A DNA stretch of 64,000 nt from an uncultured Desulfobacteraceae bacterium (GTDB lineage: Bacteria; Desulfobacterota; Desulfobacteria; Desulfobacterales; Desulfatirhabdiaceae), in assembly GCA_903953895.1 (NCBI GenBank), contig CAJBLH010000121.1, positions 1 through 64,000 of the forward strand, in the 5' to 3' direction. The stretch's first letter is position 1. Each line of letters starts with the position of its first letter. Of the stretch, positions 56,725-64,000 are shown piece after piece. The notes beneath the pieces were generated by a model. The model did not search any database, had not been told where the DNA came from, and worked only from the letters and a program-made list of their open reading frames with translations. A program made the translations under genes and the position numbers.

Positions 56725-57280
56725 TTGAACTTTGAGTTGCTGCAATCTGCTATTTCCATTTCACACCCTCTCTATAGGAGGAACGGGGTACGAAAGCTGA
56801 TTGCACCGATTCAGCGTATAGACGGCGCCAAGCAAACTGCTGACAAAAAGAGCTATTTTTATGTAGCCAGACACCCATGTTACAATTATCGATTCTGGCG
56901 CTGGGGGTTTAACAGTTTGCACTTACGCATTCCGTTGATGGCACCCTTTTCAGCATATTTCAACAGTGCAAGTGTTTCACAATGCAAAGTTCATGGCGTG
57001 TGACACATAGGGTGGTGATTTTACCCTATTCCCACAGCTGGCCACCATCAGCCGGGATTCTTTCTCTGACAGTTGCATGATAAATCTTTTCACGGGTTCT
57101 CTGTTCAGGATCGTCAACTGGGTCTTGCAGAGTTGTGACCAGCATTTTTCTGCCAATCTACGGATCACCTTGGTGTGGATTTTATCGCGGGAGCGTGGTG
57201 ACTAACGATCCGGAGACCACGCTCATAATAGTCCGACCAGAAGCAGCTACACCATCTCACGACTTCGCTGACTTCATGCA
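56725..57280. other. Long intergenic region, possibly with gene debris
   Basis: No intact gene is seen. On the plus strand around 56850-57003 a frame contains RFWRWGFNSLHLRIP, which feels protein-like. On the minus strand 57168-56977 codes for a Cys/Lys-rich stretch. Both lack clear starts and recognisable domains, and may be remnants of a decayed gene. The region separates the response regulator from the converging ribosomal operon. Confidence 0.3.
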
Positions 57281-57321
57281 AATATAAAAAAGGGTTCTGA
57301 ACACAAACTGCCCAAAACCCT
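57281..57321 (-). terminator. Terminator of the ribosomal protein operon
   Basis: On the minus strand AGGGTT (57321-57316) pairs with AACCCT (57296-57291), and TTTTTATATT follows (57290-57281). The loop is long (19 bases). It lies about 110 bases after the rplQ stop. Confidence 0.55.
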
Positions 57322-57432
57322 CTAACGAACAACCGATCAAGACGATGTCAAAAAAACAAGCGCCATGAATGAAACACCGCTCATCGAAAAACATGAAAGA
57401 CGATTAGTTTCTTCAAGGTACACACATGATGA

Positions 57433-57927
57433 TCACGTATTTTCAGATGGAGTTGAAATGGTTGAAGTTGCCTGATCTTCTGCGACAGCGTCTTGTGATT
57501 TGTCGGTTTTCTTTTTGATATGAGCTTTATTGGCGGCCTTGCGTGAGCGCACCTGAAAAGGAGTACTCTTTTCCTTACGTATCAGCTCGACAATCGACAT
57601 AGGCGCCGCATCGCCGGGACGATTCCCAATTTTTGCAATCATAGCATATCCACCATGTACATCACCATAGCGGTCGGCAGCCTCACTGAAAAGCTTGTAC
57701 GCAACTTCTTTTTCGGTAATAGTGGCCAGCGCCTGACGCTGTGCGTGAAGATCGCCGCGTTTTGCCAACGTAATCAAATCATCGGCCCATCGCTTAAGCT
57801 CTTTAGCCTTAACATCCGTGGTCGTAATCCGGTCATATTTGAACAGGGAAGTGACCATATTTCTGAACATCGCCTTGCGATGGCTGCTTGAGCGTCCTAA
57901 TTTTAATCCGGCTTTTCCGTGTCTCAT
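57433..57927 (-). CDS. rplQ: 50S ribosomal protein L17
   Basis: 164 residues against about 127 in E. coli. MRHGKAGLKLGRSSSHRKAMFRNMVTSL is the standard start, and the core ends near 120. The extra 40 residues are a basic then Ser/Thr/Glu-rich tail, probably disordered. It is the last gene of the operon, nine bases after rpoA. Confidence 0.96.
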   Translation of the reverse strand: MRHGKAGLKLGRSSSHRKAMFRNMVTSLFKYDRITTTDVKAKELKRWADDLITLAKRGDLHAQRQALATITEKEVAYKLFSEAADRYGDVHGGYAMIAKIGNRPGDAAPMSIVELIRKEKSTPFQVRSRKAANKAHIKKKTDKSQDAVAEDQATSTISTPSENT

Positions 57928-57935
57928 AGCCCTGT

Positions 57936-58958
57936 TTACTCTCCTTGCTGTATATCATCTTCTGGAGGATGGAAACCATCCAGTTTCATCCCCAGAGAAA
58001 GTTTCATTTCACTCAGAACCGCTTTGATTTCATTTAAAGACTTCCTGCCAAAGTTTTTGGTCTTCAGCATTTCCCCTTCAGTTTTACTGACTAGCTGATA
58101 AATTTTGAATATATCGGCATTTTTCAGACAGTTAGCGCTACGAACGGAAAGTTCAAGTTCTTCTACGCTTCTGTTCAAGTTCTCATTGGGGATCGGCTGA
58201 TGATCAGAGCCGACGACTCCAGTCTCTGGTTTTGGAATCGACTCGACATCAAAATTGATAAAATTGGTCAACTGCTGTTTCATGATCTGTGCGGCGTAAG
58301 CTACGGCGTCTTCAGGAGTCACACTTCCATCTGTCCAGACCTCCAGGGTCAATTTATCGTAGTCGGTACGCTGACCAACCCTGGCGTTTCCCACAACATA
58401 GACCACTTTATTGATCGGGGAGAATACGGAATCGATCGGAATAGTACCAACCGGCTCATTAGCATCCTTGTTGAACTCGGACAGTGAATACCCCTTGCCG
58501 AGCTTCACGGTCATCGTCATATTCAGCGTCGATTTGACGGACAAGGTCGCAATGTGCAATTCGGGATTCAGAATCTCACAGCGGCCGTCCTCACTGACAA
58601 TGTCACCGGCTTTCACCGTGCATTCACCCGAACACCGAATGTGAACAAGATGCGGACCGGCATCCCTAACCTTGATCCGCACGGACTTCAGATTCAGAAT
58701 AATTTCGGATACGTCTTCAAGAACACCAGGAATTACACTGAATTCATGCATCACCTCGTCAAATTTGACAGAGACGATTGCTGCTCCGTGTAAAGACGAA
58801 AGAAGAATCCGTCTGAGGGTGTTCCCGATGGTAATTCCAAATCCTCTTTCGAGCGGCTCGCAAACAAACTTGCCGTAAACCGGCGAGCTCGTAAATTGAA
58901 CCTTTTCCGGCATAACCAAATTCTGCCAGTTGATTGTCATAAGTTCATTGCTTGGCAT
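57936..58958 (-). CDS. rpoA: RNA polymerase alpha subunit
   Basis: 340 residues. The N-terminal assembly domain has FVCEPLERGFGITIGNTLRRILLSSLHGAA (written here only as a region, residues about 30-60), and the C-terminal domain ends with the helix-hairpin-helix region TKNFGRKSLNEIKAVL that contacts UP elements and activators. GGAG lies ten bases before the ATG. Confidence 0.97.
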   Translation of the reverse strand: MPSNELMTINWQNLVMPEKVQFTSSPVYGKFVCEPLERGFGITIGNTLRRILLSSLHGAAIVSVKFDEVMHEFSVIPGVLEDVSEIILNLKSVRIKVRDAGPHLVHIRCSGECTVKAGDIVSEDGRCEILNPELHIATLSVKSTLNMTMTVKLGKGYSLSEFNKDANEPVGTIPIDSVFSPINKVVYVVGNARVGQRTDYDKLTLEVWTDGSVTPEDAVAYAAQIMKQQLTNFINFDVESIPKPETGVVGSDHQPIPNENLNRSVEELELSVRSANCLKNADIFKIYQLVSKTEGEMLKTKNFGRKSLNEIKAVLSEMKLSLGMKLDGFHPPEDDIQQGE

Positions 58959-59043
58959 TATGATTTCTCCAGACTGTTAACAGAGGATTTTCGAATATGG
59001 CATATTGATGAGCATAGCAGACGAATATCAGACTCCGGAACAA

Positions 59044-59673
59044 TTATTTTGAATAAAGCTCGACGATGAGCTGTTCCTGAATCGGCATGGTCAAATCCTC
59101 TCGAACCGGAAGACTTTTTACATTACCAGCAAAAACATCCTTTTTCAATTCAAGCCATTGTGGTACGCCCCTTCTGACGACGGCATCAAGAGAGTCAGTG
59201 ATTGCCTGCATTTGCCTACTGGATTCCCGAAGCTCGATGACATCACCTGGTTTAATCAGAAATGAAGGAATATCAACTCGTCTACCATTGACGAGAAAAT
59301 GGGCATGTCGCACAAAATGTCTTCCTTGCGTTCTAGAATTCGTAAAACCCAAGCGATAGATGACATTATCGAGACGTCTTTCAAGCATTATCAAGAGATT
59401 AGAGCCTGTAATGCCCTTCTGTCGTTCAGCTCTCTCAAAAAACAGATGAAACTGTTTTTCAGAAAGTCCATACATACGCTTGACTTTCTGTTTTTCACGA
59501 AGCTGGATACCGTAGTCAGAGACTTTTCTGCCTCTTCGTTGCCCATGCTGCCCGGGGGGGAAACTGCGGCGATCGAAAGCACACTTATCTGAATAACACC
59601 GATCCCCTTTCAAAAAGAGTTTTAAATTTTCACGTCGGCATATCCGGCATACCGAACCAATATATCTAGCCAA
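59044..59673 (-). CDS. rpsD: 30S ribosomal protein S4 (zinc-binding form)
   Basis: 209 residues, TTG start five bases after AAAGGAGG. Cysteines 9, 12, 26 and 31 ([17 protein letters not shown]) form a zinc site, so this is the C+ variety. The S4 RNA-binding domain lies at about 98-160 ([10 protein letters not shown]). It nucleates 16S rRNA folding. Confidence 0.97.
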   Translation of the reverse strand: MARYIGSVCRICRRENLKLFLKGDRCYSDKCAFDRRSFPPGQHGQRRGRKVSDYGIQLREKQKVKRMYGLSEKQFHLFFERAERQKGITGSNLLIMLERRLDNVIYRLGFTNSRTQGRHFVRHAHFLVNGRRVDIPSFLIKPGDVIELRESSRQMQAITDSLDAVVRRGVPQWLELKKDVFAGNVKSLPVREDLTMPIQEQLIVELYSK

Positions 59674-59722
59674 GTCATCCTCCTTTATATCCAGTTACTC
59701 AAAAACATATGATATTGACCAA

Positions 59723-60109
59723 CTACACGCGTCGCCTTTTAGGTGGTCGGCAGCCATTATGAGGTATCGGCGTAACATCCTTAATGGAAACAATATTAAA
59801 TCCTGCAGCCTGTAAAGATCGCAGTGCCGACTCACGCCCAGCGCCAGGTCCTTTCACAAATACCTCGACAGTTTTCATACCAAATTCCAGCGCTTTTCGG
59901 ACAGCGTCCTCTGCAGCCAGTTGCGCGGCAAAAGGCGTACTCTTTCGAGACCCTTTGAAGCCCTGTACGCCGGAACTGGACCACGAGAGGACATTGCCGA
60001 CCGGATCGGTAATCGTTACGATCGTATTGTTGAAAGTGGACTGTATATGAACCACTCCACTGGATATATTCTTTTTTTCTTTTTTCTTGATGCGGGTTCT
60101 CTTTGCCAT
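59723..60109 (-). CDS. rpsK: 30S ribosomal protein S11
   Basis: 128 residues, usual length. [16 protein letters not shown] and the C-terminal [10 protein letters not shown] are typical. It forms part of the platform with S18 and S6. It follows rpsM by 29 bases. Confidence 0.97.
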   Translation of the reverse strand: MAKRTRIKKKEKKNISSGVVHIQSTFNNTIVTITDPVGNVLSWSSSGVQGFKGSRKSTPFAAQLAAEDAVRKALEFGMKTVEVFVKGPGAGRESALRSLQAAGFNIVSIKDVTPIPHNGCRPPKRRRV

Positions 60110-60138
60110 TGATTGAAGCCCCTGTCTCCTATAATTCC

Positions 60139-60519
60139 CTATTTTTTAGCTGCAACTTTCTTCTTGACAGCAGCCCGTTTAGGTCCCTTACGGGTACGTG
60201 CATTGGTCTTGGTGCGTTGACCCCGTACCGGAAGCGATTTTCGATGGCGAAGCCCGCGATAACATCCTAAATCCATCAATCTTTTAATGCTCATGGATAT
60301 CTGGGTCCGGAGTTCACCCTCAACTTTAAAATCGCTGTCAATTACTTTACGGATATTGTTGACATCTACATCTGAAAGCTGATCGACTTTTGTGTCCGGG
60401 TTAATGTTCAGTCTGTTCAGGATACTTCTTGATGTGGTCGGCCCGACTCCATAAATATAAGTAAGTCCAACTTCAATCCGTTTACGCTTCGGTAAATCTA
60501 CACCAGCAATTCTAGCCAA
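60139..60519 (-). CDS. rpsM: 30S ribosomal protein S13
   Basis: 126 residues. TTG start after [37 protein letters not shown] and the basic C-terminal [14 protein letters not shown] are the family marks. It contacts the P-site tRNA and bridges to L5. Confidence 0.97.
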   Translation of the reverse strand: MARIAGVDLPKRKRIEVGLTYIYGVGPTTSRSILNRLNINPDTKVDQLSDVDVNNIRKVIDSDFKVEGELRTQISMSIKRLMDLGCYRGLRHRKSLPVRGQRTKTNARTRKGPKRAAVKKKVAAKK

Positions 60520-60533
60520 AGCTAAATCCTCCT

Positions 60534-60647
60534 CTATCCCTGCCTTTGTTTGTGTCGCTTATTTTCACAAATGACGCGCAATACCTGTTTACGCCGGATT
60601 ATCTTACACTTGCTGCATATTTTTTTAATTGACGCCCTAACTTTCAT
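60534..60647 (-). CDS. rpmJ: 50S ribosomal protein L36 (zinc-binding form)
   Basis: 37 codons: [19 protein letters not shown] at the start. Cys11, Cys14, Cys27 and His32 form the zinc site of the C+ type. It lies between infA and rpsM, in the usual place. Its stop codon lies only 14 bases ahead of the rpsM start. Confidence 0.93.
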   Translation of the reverse strand: MKVRASIKKICSKCKIIRRKQVLRVICENKRHKQRQG

Positions 60648-60731
60648 ACAGTTACGCTCCTGTTCCCTGCGGCTTATCCCAAACAATATAGCACGAAATT
60701 GTGGTGATTTCCAGTGCCACTTGGATAATAA

Positions 60732-60950
60732 TTATTTGGATCGGTAAGTGATTCTGCCACGGGTAAGGTCGTAAGGAGAGAGCTCGACCGTCACTTTATC
60801 TCCGGGCAATATTTTAATAAAATGCATTCGCATTTTACCGGATATATGAGCGAGTATCTGGTGCTTGTTTTCCAACTCGACCTTGAACATGGCATTCGGA
60901 AGGGTTTCAAGCACCTTTCCTTCAACTTTAATGGCTTCTTCCTTAGGCAT
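60732..60950 (-). CDS. infA: Translation initiation factor IF-1
   Basis: 72 residues, the usual size, if the second ATG (60950) is used; an ATG at 60956 lies too close to the GGAG. The S1-like fold is seen in [21 protein letters not shown] and the end [15 protein letters not shown]. It binds the ribosomal A site during initiation. Confidence 0.96.
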   Translation of the reverse strand: MPKEEAIKVEGKVLETLPNAMFKVELENKHQILAHISGKMRMHFIKILPGDKVTVELSPYDLTRGRITYRSK

Positions 60951-60977
60951 ACCCATTTGCTCCGCTTACGCTTATTA

Positions 60978-62294
60978 TTAAGTTCTTCCCTTTAATCGTC
61001 CACCGCCTTTTTTCAAAAAACCTTCGTAATGGCGCGTTAGCATGTGGGACTCCATCTGCGACATGGTATCGATGGCCACACCAACCACGATCATCAATGC
61101 CGTGCCACCGAAATAAAACGGAACATTGAAATTCGAAATCAAAATTGATGGCAGAACGCATACGGCAGATACATAAGTCGCTCCGCCTAAAGTCAGGCGA
61201 GTAAGAACTCTATCTATATAATCGGCTGTCCGTTTACCGGGCCGGATACCAGGTATAAATCCACCATGCTTTTTCATGTTCTCTGCGACATCGACCGGAT
61301 TGAATGTTACAGCCGTGTAGAAGTAACAAAAGAAAAATATGAAACCGACAAACAGTAATTCATAGGCTAAATTACCGGGTTTAATTGCAGCTGCAACATT
61401 CTGAATCCAATCAATTTTGATGAAACTAGCCAAAGTAGCCGGAAACATGATGATGGAGGATGCAAATATCGGCGGTATCACACCGGATGTGTTGATCTTG
61501 AGCGGCAGGTGAGTACTCTGCCCCCCGTATAGTTTTCTGCCGATTACTCTTTTAGCGTATTGAACCGGTATACGTCGCTGACCCTGCTCGAAAAATACAA
61601 TAAAACCAACCACGGCAACCATCAATACGATTAGAAGCAACACAGGAAATATGCTCAGTTCACCGGTTGATATCAATCTAAATGTATTGGAGATGGCATT
61701 GGGAACACGAACCACGATGCCGGAGAAAATAATCAGCGAAATGCCATTGCCAATTCCTCTTTCCGTGATCTGTTCACCCAGCCACATAATGAACGCAGTA
61801 CCAGACGTCAGGGTGATCATGGTCAACAACCGAAAACCCCATCCAGGAGCAATAACGACTGCCGCTCCACCGGGAGCCATCATGCTCTCCAGCCCGACGC
61901 TGATTCCAAAGCCCTGGATAATACTAAGTACTACCGTGCCATACCGAGTGTACTGTGTGATTTTTTTCCGTCCCTGCTCGCCTTCCTTGGACAAACGCTC
62001 AAGATGCGGCACAACAACGGTCAGCAATTGGAGAATAATGGATGCGCTGATATAAGGCATAATTCCCAAAGCAAATACAGATAGCCTCTCCAGTGCGCCA
62101 CCAGAAAACATGTCGAACAGTCCAAGAATCGTACCTTTGGCCTTGGCAAAAAAGCTGGCCAATGCCACGGCGTCAATTCCAGGTACCGGCACATGCACGC
62201 CTATACGATAAACAATCAGAAGCCCAAGTGTAAATAGAACACGCTTTTTCAGTTCTGGAATTTTAAAAAGATTCTGAAAGCCGCTGCCAATCAT
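60978..62294 (-). CDS. secY: Preprotein translocase subunit SecY
   Basis: 438 residues, ten membrane helices, with [14 protein letters not shown] early and the [21 protein letters not shown] loop. It is the channel of the Sec translocon in the cytoplasmic membrane. The ATG overlaps the rplO stop as ATGA. infA follows directly: adk and map, which often lie here, are missing. Confidence 0.97.
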   Translation of the reverse strand: MIGSGFQNLFKIPELKKRVLFTLGLLIVYRIGVHVPVPGIDAVALASFFAKAKGTILGLFDMFSGGALERLSVFALGIMPYISASIILQLLTVVVPHLERLSKEGEQGRKKITQYTRYGTVVLSIIQGFGISVGLESMMAPGGAAVVIAPGWGFRLLTMITLTSGTAFIMWLGEQITERGIGNGISLIIFSGIVVRVPNAISNTFRLISTGELSIFPVLLLIVLMVAVVGFIVFFEQGQRRIPVQYAKRVIGRKLYGGQSTHLPLKINTSGVIPPIFASSIIMFPATLASFIKIDWIQNVAAAIKPGNLAYELLFVGFIFFFCYFYTAVTFNPVDVAENMKKHGGFIPGIRPGKRTADYIDRVLTRLTLGGATYVSAVCVLPSILISNFNVPFYFGGTALMIVVGVAIDTMSQMESHMLTRHYEGFLKKGGGRLKGRT

Positions 62295-62734
62295 ACTGTT
62301 ACCTCGACGGTTCCGCCCGCAGCTTCAATTTTAGTCTTAGCGCTATGACTGATATGCGCAATCTTGACAGTAATTGCCGCAGATATCTCGCCGTTTGCCA
62401 GAACCTTTATAGCATCAAATTTCCCCTTGACAATCCCCTGCAGGATCAGGCTCTGTTCATCCACGACCGCACCGGCCTCAAACCCGGCAAGATCCGTCAG
62501 ATTAACAATTGCAAACACTTTTTTAAATATATTAGTGAACCCACGCTTTGGCAGTCTTCGATGAATCGGCATTTGACCGCCTTCAAAGCCGGGTCTCACA
62601 CCACCACCGGAGCGGGCTTTCTGCCCCTTTGCCCCTTTCCCGGAGGTTTTGCCTGTGCCCGTACCCGTGCCCCTTCCCAGTCTTTTTCGATTTTTTTTGG
62701 CACCAATCGCCGGCGACAATTCATTTAAGCTCAT
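62291..62734 (-). CDS. rplO: 50S ribosomal protein L15
   Basis: 147 residues. The glycine/lysine-rich N-terminus ([20 protein letters not shown]) and [18 protein letters not shown] are typical. GAGGAG lies ahead of the ATG, which follows the rpmD stop without a gap. Confidence 0.97.
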   Translation of the reverse strand: MSLNELSPAIGAKKNRKRLGRGTGTGTGKTSGKGAKGQKARSGGGVRPGFEGGQMPIHRRLPKRGFTNIFKKVFAIVNLTDLAGFEAGAVVDEQSLILQGIVKGKFDAIKVLANGEISAAITVKIAHISHSAKTKIEAAGGTVEVTV

Positions 62735-62917
62735 TTACTTCTCCTCGGCTATTACCAGATGCGACACGGTGTTAATCATCCCCCTAATGGACGGTGTATC
62801 CGAGTGCTCTTTTACCTGGTGCAGTTTTTTCAGCCCCAGGCTTTTTACCACTCTTCTATGCTTTTCTGGCTTGCCAATCACACTTTTAATCTGTTTAACC
62901 AAAAGAATACCGGTCAT
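62735..62917 (-). CDS. rpmD: 50S ribosomal protein L30
   Basis: 60 residues: LLVKQIKSVIGKPEKHRRVVKSLGL is the single-domain L30 fold of bacteria. It lies 12 bases after rpsE and directly before rplO. Confidence 0.96.
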   Translation of the reverse strand: MTGILLVKQIKSVIGKPEKHRRVVKSLGLKKLHQVKEHSDTPSIRGMINTVSHLVIAEEK

Positions 62918-62929
62918 CGCATTTTCCCT

Positions 62930-63427
62930 TCAATAAAGTTCTTCGACCCGCTTGCCGCGCCGGGCAGCCACCTGCTCACGGCTCTGAAGTTTTCTCAGTC
63001 CATCAACCGTTGCCTTGACAACATTATGTGGATTGTTGGATCCCATGCATTTAGTCAAGATATTCTGAACTCCAACCGCTTCCAGTACCGCCCGTACTGC
63101 GCCTCCGGCAATCAAGCCGGTTCCTTCAGCGGCAGGCTTCAAAAATACTTTTCCAGCACCGAATTTTCCCAATATTTCACACGGAATGGTTCCATCGATC
63201 AACGGAACGCTCGACATATTTTTCTTAGCCTGCTCAACACCTTTTCGAATTGCTTCTGGCACTTCGCCAGCTTTTCCAAGGCCGTACCCAACGCTGCCAT
63301 TCCCATCACCCACAACGACAATAGCACTGAAGCTGAACCTGCGTCCACCTTTTACAACTTTTGCCACGCGATTAATATGGACAACCTTGTCAATCAGTTG
63401 ACTTTCGACATTATCTTGTTTGAACAA
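62930..63427 (-). CDS. rpsE: 30S ribosomal protein S5
   Basis: 165 residues, TTG start after AAGGAGGAATACAC. The double-stranded RNA-binding N-terminal part ([20 protein letters not shown]) and [20 protein letters not shown] with [12 protein letters not shown] are characteristic. It helps decoding accuracy. Confidence 0.97.
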   Translation of the reverse strand: MFKQDNVESQLIDKVVHINRVAKVVKGGRRFSFSAIVVVGDGNGSVGYGLGKAGEVPEAIRKGVEQAKKNMSSVPLIDGTIPCEILGKFGAGKVFLKPAAEGTGLIAGGAVRAVLEAVGVQNILTKCMGSNNPHNVVKATVDGLRKLQSREQVAARRGKRVEELY

Positions 63428-63444
63428 GTGTATTCCTCCTTCGA

Positions 63445-63813
63445 TCAGAAATCCAGACCGGCTTCACGTGCGCCGTCGCTGACAGCCTTGACCCGTCCAT
63501 GATACAGAAACCCGTTGCGATCAAATACGACTTTTTTAATTCCCATACCGACGGCCTTGTCGCCAATAAGTTTTCCAATGAACACCGCTTTTGCGACTTT
63601 ATTGACAAACTTGCCCTGGTCTTTGACTGTTTGATCCTGCGTAGATATGGCAACCATCGTCTGACCTTTCGTGTCATCGATAATCTGGGCATAAATATGT
63701 TTCGCACTGCGAAAAATGCAGAGCCTGGGGCGCTCCGGAGTGCCTGACAGTTTTTTTCGTATTCGCTGTTTTCGTTTCAATCGGGCTTGTTTTTTTTCAT
63801 CAACTGAACTCAT
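63445..63813 (-). CDS. rplR: 50S ribosomal protein L18
   Basis: 122 residues. [21 protein letters not shown] and the end [18 protein letters not shown] are standard. It binds 5S rRNA with L5 and L25. Confidence 0.97.
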   Translation of the reverse strand: MSSVDEKKQARLKRKQRIRKKLSGTPERPRLCIFRSAKHIYAQIIDDTKGQTMVAISTQDQTVKDQGKFVNKVAKAVFIGKLIGDKAVGMGIKKVVFDRNGFLYHGRVKAVSDGAREAGLDF

Positions 63814-63882
63814 CCTGTTAATTCCTTTATTCGATTTTCAATTTGTTCAGCAGGTCGTTCAAGAAAATGCATACTTTATTTC

Positions 63883-64000
63883 TTACTTCGTTCCTGTCTT
63901 TCCGGCCTTCCGCTGAATATGCTCTTCTGCGTATTTGATTCCCTTGCCTTTGTACGGTTCCGGAGATCTGAGTTTACGAATCTTTGCCGCGGTCTGACCA
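63883..64000 (-). CDS. rplF: 50S ribosomal protein L6, C-terminal part (cut by window edge)
   Basis: Only the last 38 codons are in the window; the 5' part lies beyond 64000. [20 protein letters not shown] is the well-conserved C-terminal motif of L6. The stop codon is TAA at 63885-63883. It precedes rplR, the usual spc operon order. Confidence 0.93.
   Translation of the reverse strand, partial: GQTAAKIRKLRSPEPYKGKGIKYAEEHIQRKAGKTGTK

Noticed and set aside
1-64000. CRISPR array or tandem repeats
   Set aside because: No regularly spaced direct repeats were seen anywhere in the window.

Overview
The window looks like a chromosomal segment of a strictly anaerobic Desulfobacterota bacterium, most likely Desulfobacterales. 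No rRNA is present, so this rests on gene content and order: carboxyspermidine-type polyamine genes, SelB, radical-type 2-hydroxyacyl-CoA dehydratases with their activase, an ADP-forming acyl-CoA synthetase, a K+-independent H+-pyrophosphatase, a cyclic beta-glucan synthase, and the order ispE / tRNA-Gln / prs / rplY / pth. There is no phage, CRISPR array or intact transposase. The only mobile DNA seen is the 5' end of a probable group II intron at the left edge and a 75-bp MITE-like element.

Layout. 1-430: probable group II intron start and a non-coding flank. 431-4781: a methyltransferase with an FKBP/SlyD-like N-terminus, facing a three-gene polyamine operon (carboxynorspermidine synthase, nspC, ATP-grasp ligase). 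5085-7517: a GPP34 (GOLPH3-like) protein, a YgaP-type membrane protein, lexA with a DUF6504-like partner, and a RidA protein. 7711-11604: selB, a DUF2333 protein and two small membrane proteins. 11768-15660: a signalling block in which a receiver-PATAN-roadblock protein and a histidine kinase converge on a STAS / RsbW-like kinase / DHH phosphoesterase operon. 15800-22321: PanP-type decarboxylase, acyl-CoA ligase, Gate-domain membrane protein, MaoC hydratase and a lone 2-hydroxyacyl-CoA dehydratase subunit. 22338-28175: the YhaN/YhaO nuclease pair, a PilZ protein and CreA. 28389-37172: one 8.8-kb gene for a cyclic beta-1,2-glucan synthase.

37683-45608 is housekeeping on the minus strand: carD-rluD-dapB, then ispE, tRNA-Gln(UUG), prs, rplY, pth and hppA, ending in a clear terminator. 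45632-49891 is trpEGDC, preceded by a classical attenuation leader: a 22-residue peptide ending in GWWRWQAK, followed by two tandem intrinsic terminators. trpF, trpB and trpA are not in the window. 50155-55864 is a plus-strand catabolic block: a double-ACT protein, a ketopantoate-reductase-like protein, a dehydratase activase, a dehydratase subunit and an ADP-forming acyl-CoA synthetase. 57433-64000 is the end of the spc/alpha ribosomal operon, from rplF (partial) to rplQ, with secY, infA and rpoA, on the minus strand.

No single element is certainly a new system. The parts most worth following up are the tandem-terminator trp leader, the polyamine operon with its ATP-grasp third gene, and the 2-hydroxyacyl-CoA dehydratase block together with its unlinked candidate partner subunit. 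The 75-bp element in front of the glucan synthase and the two converging signalling modules come next.
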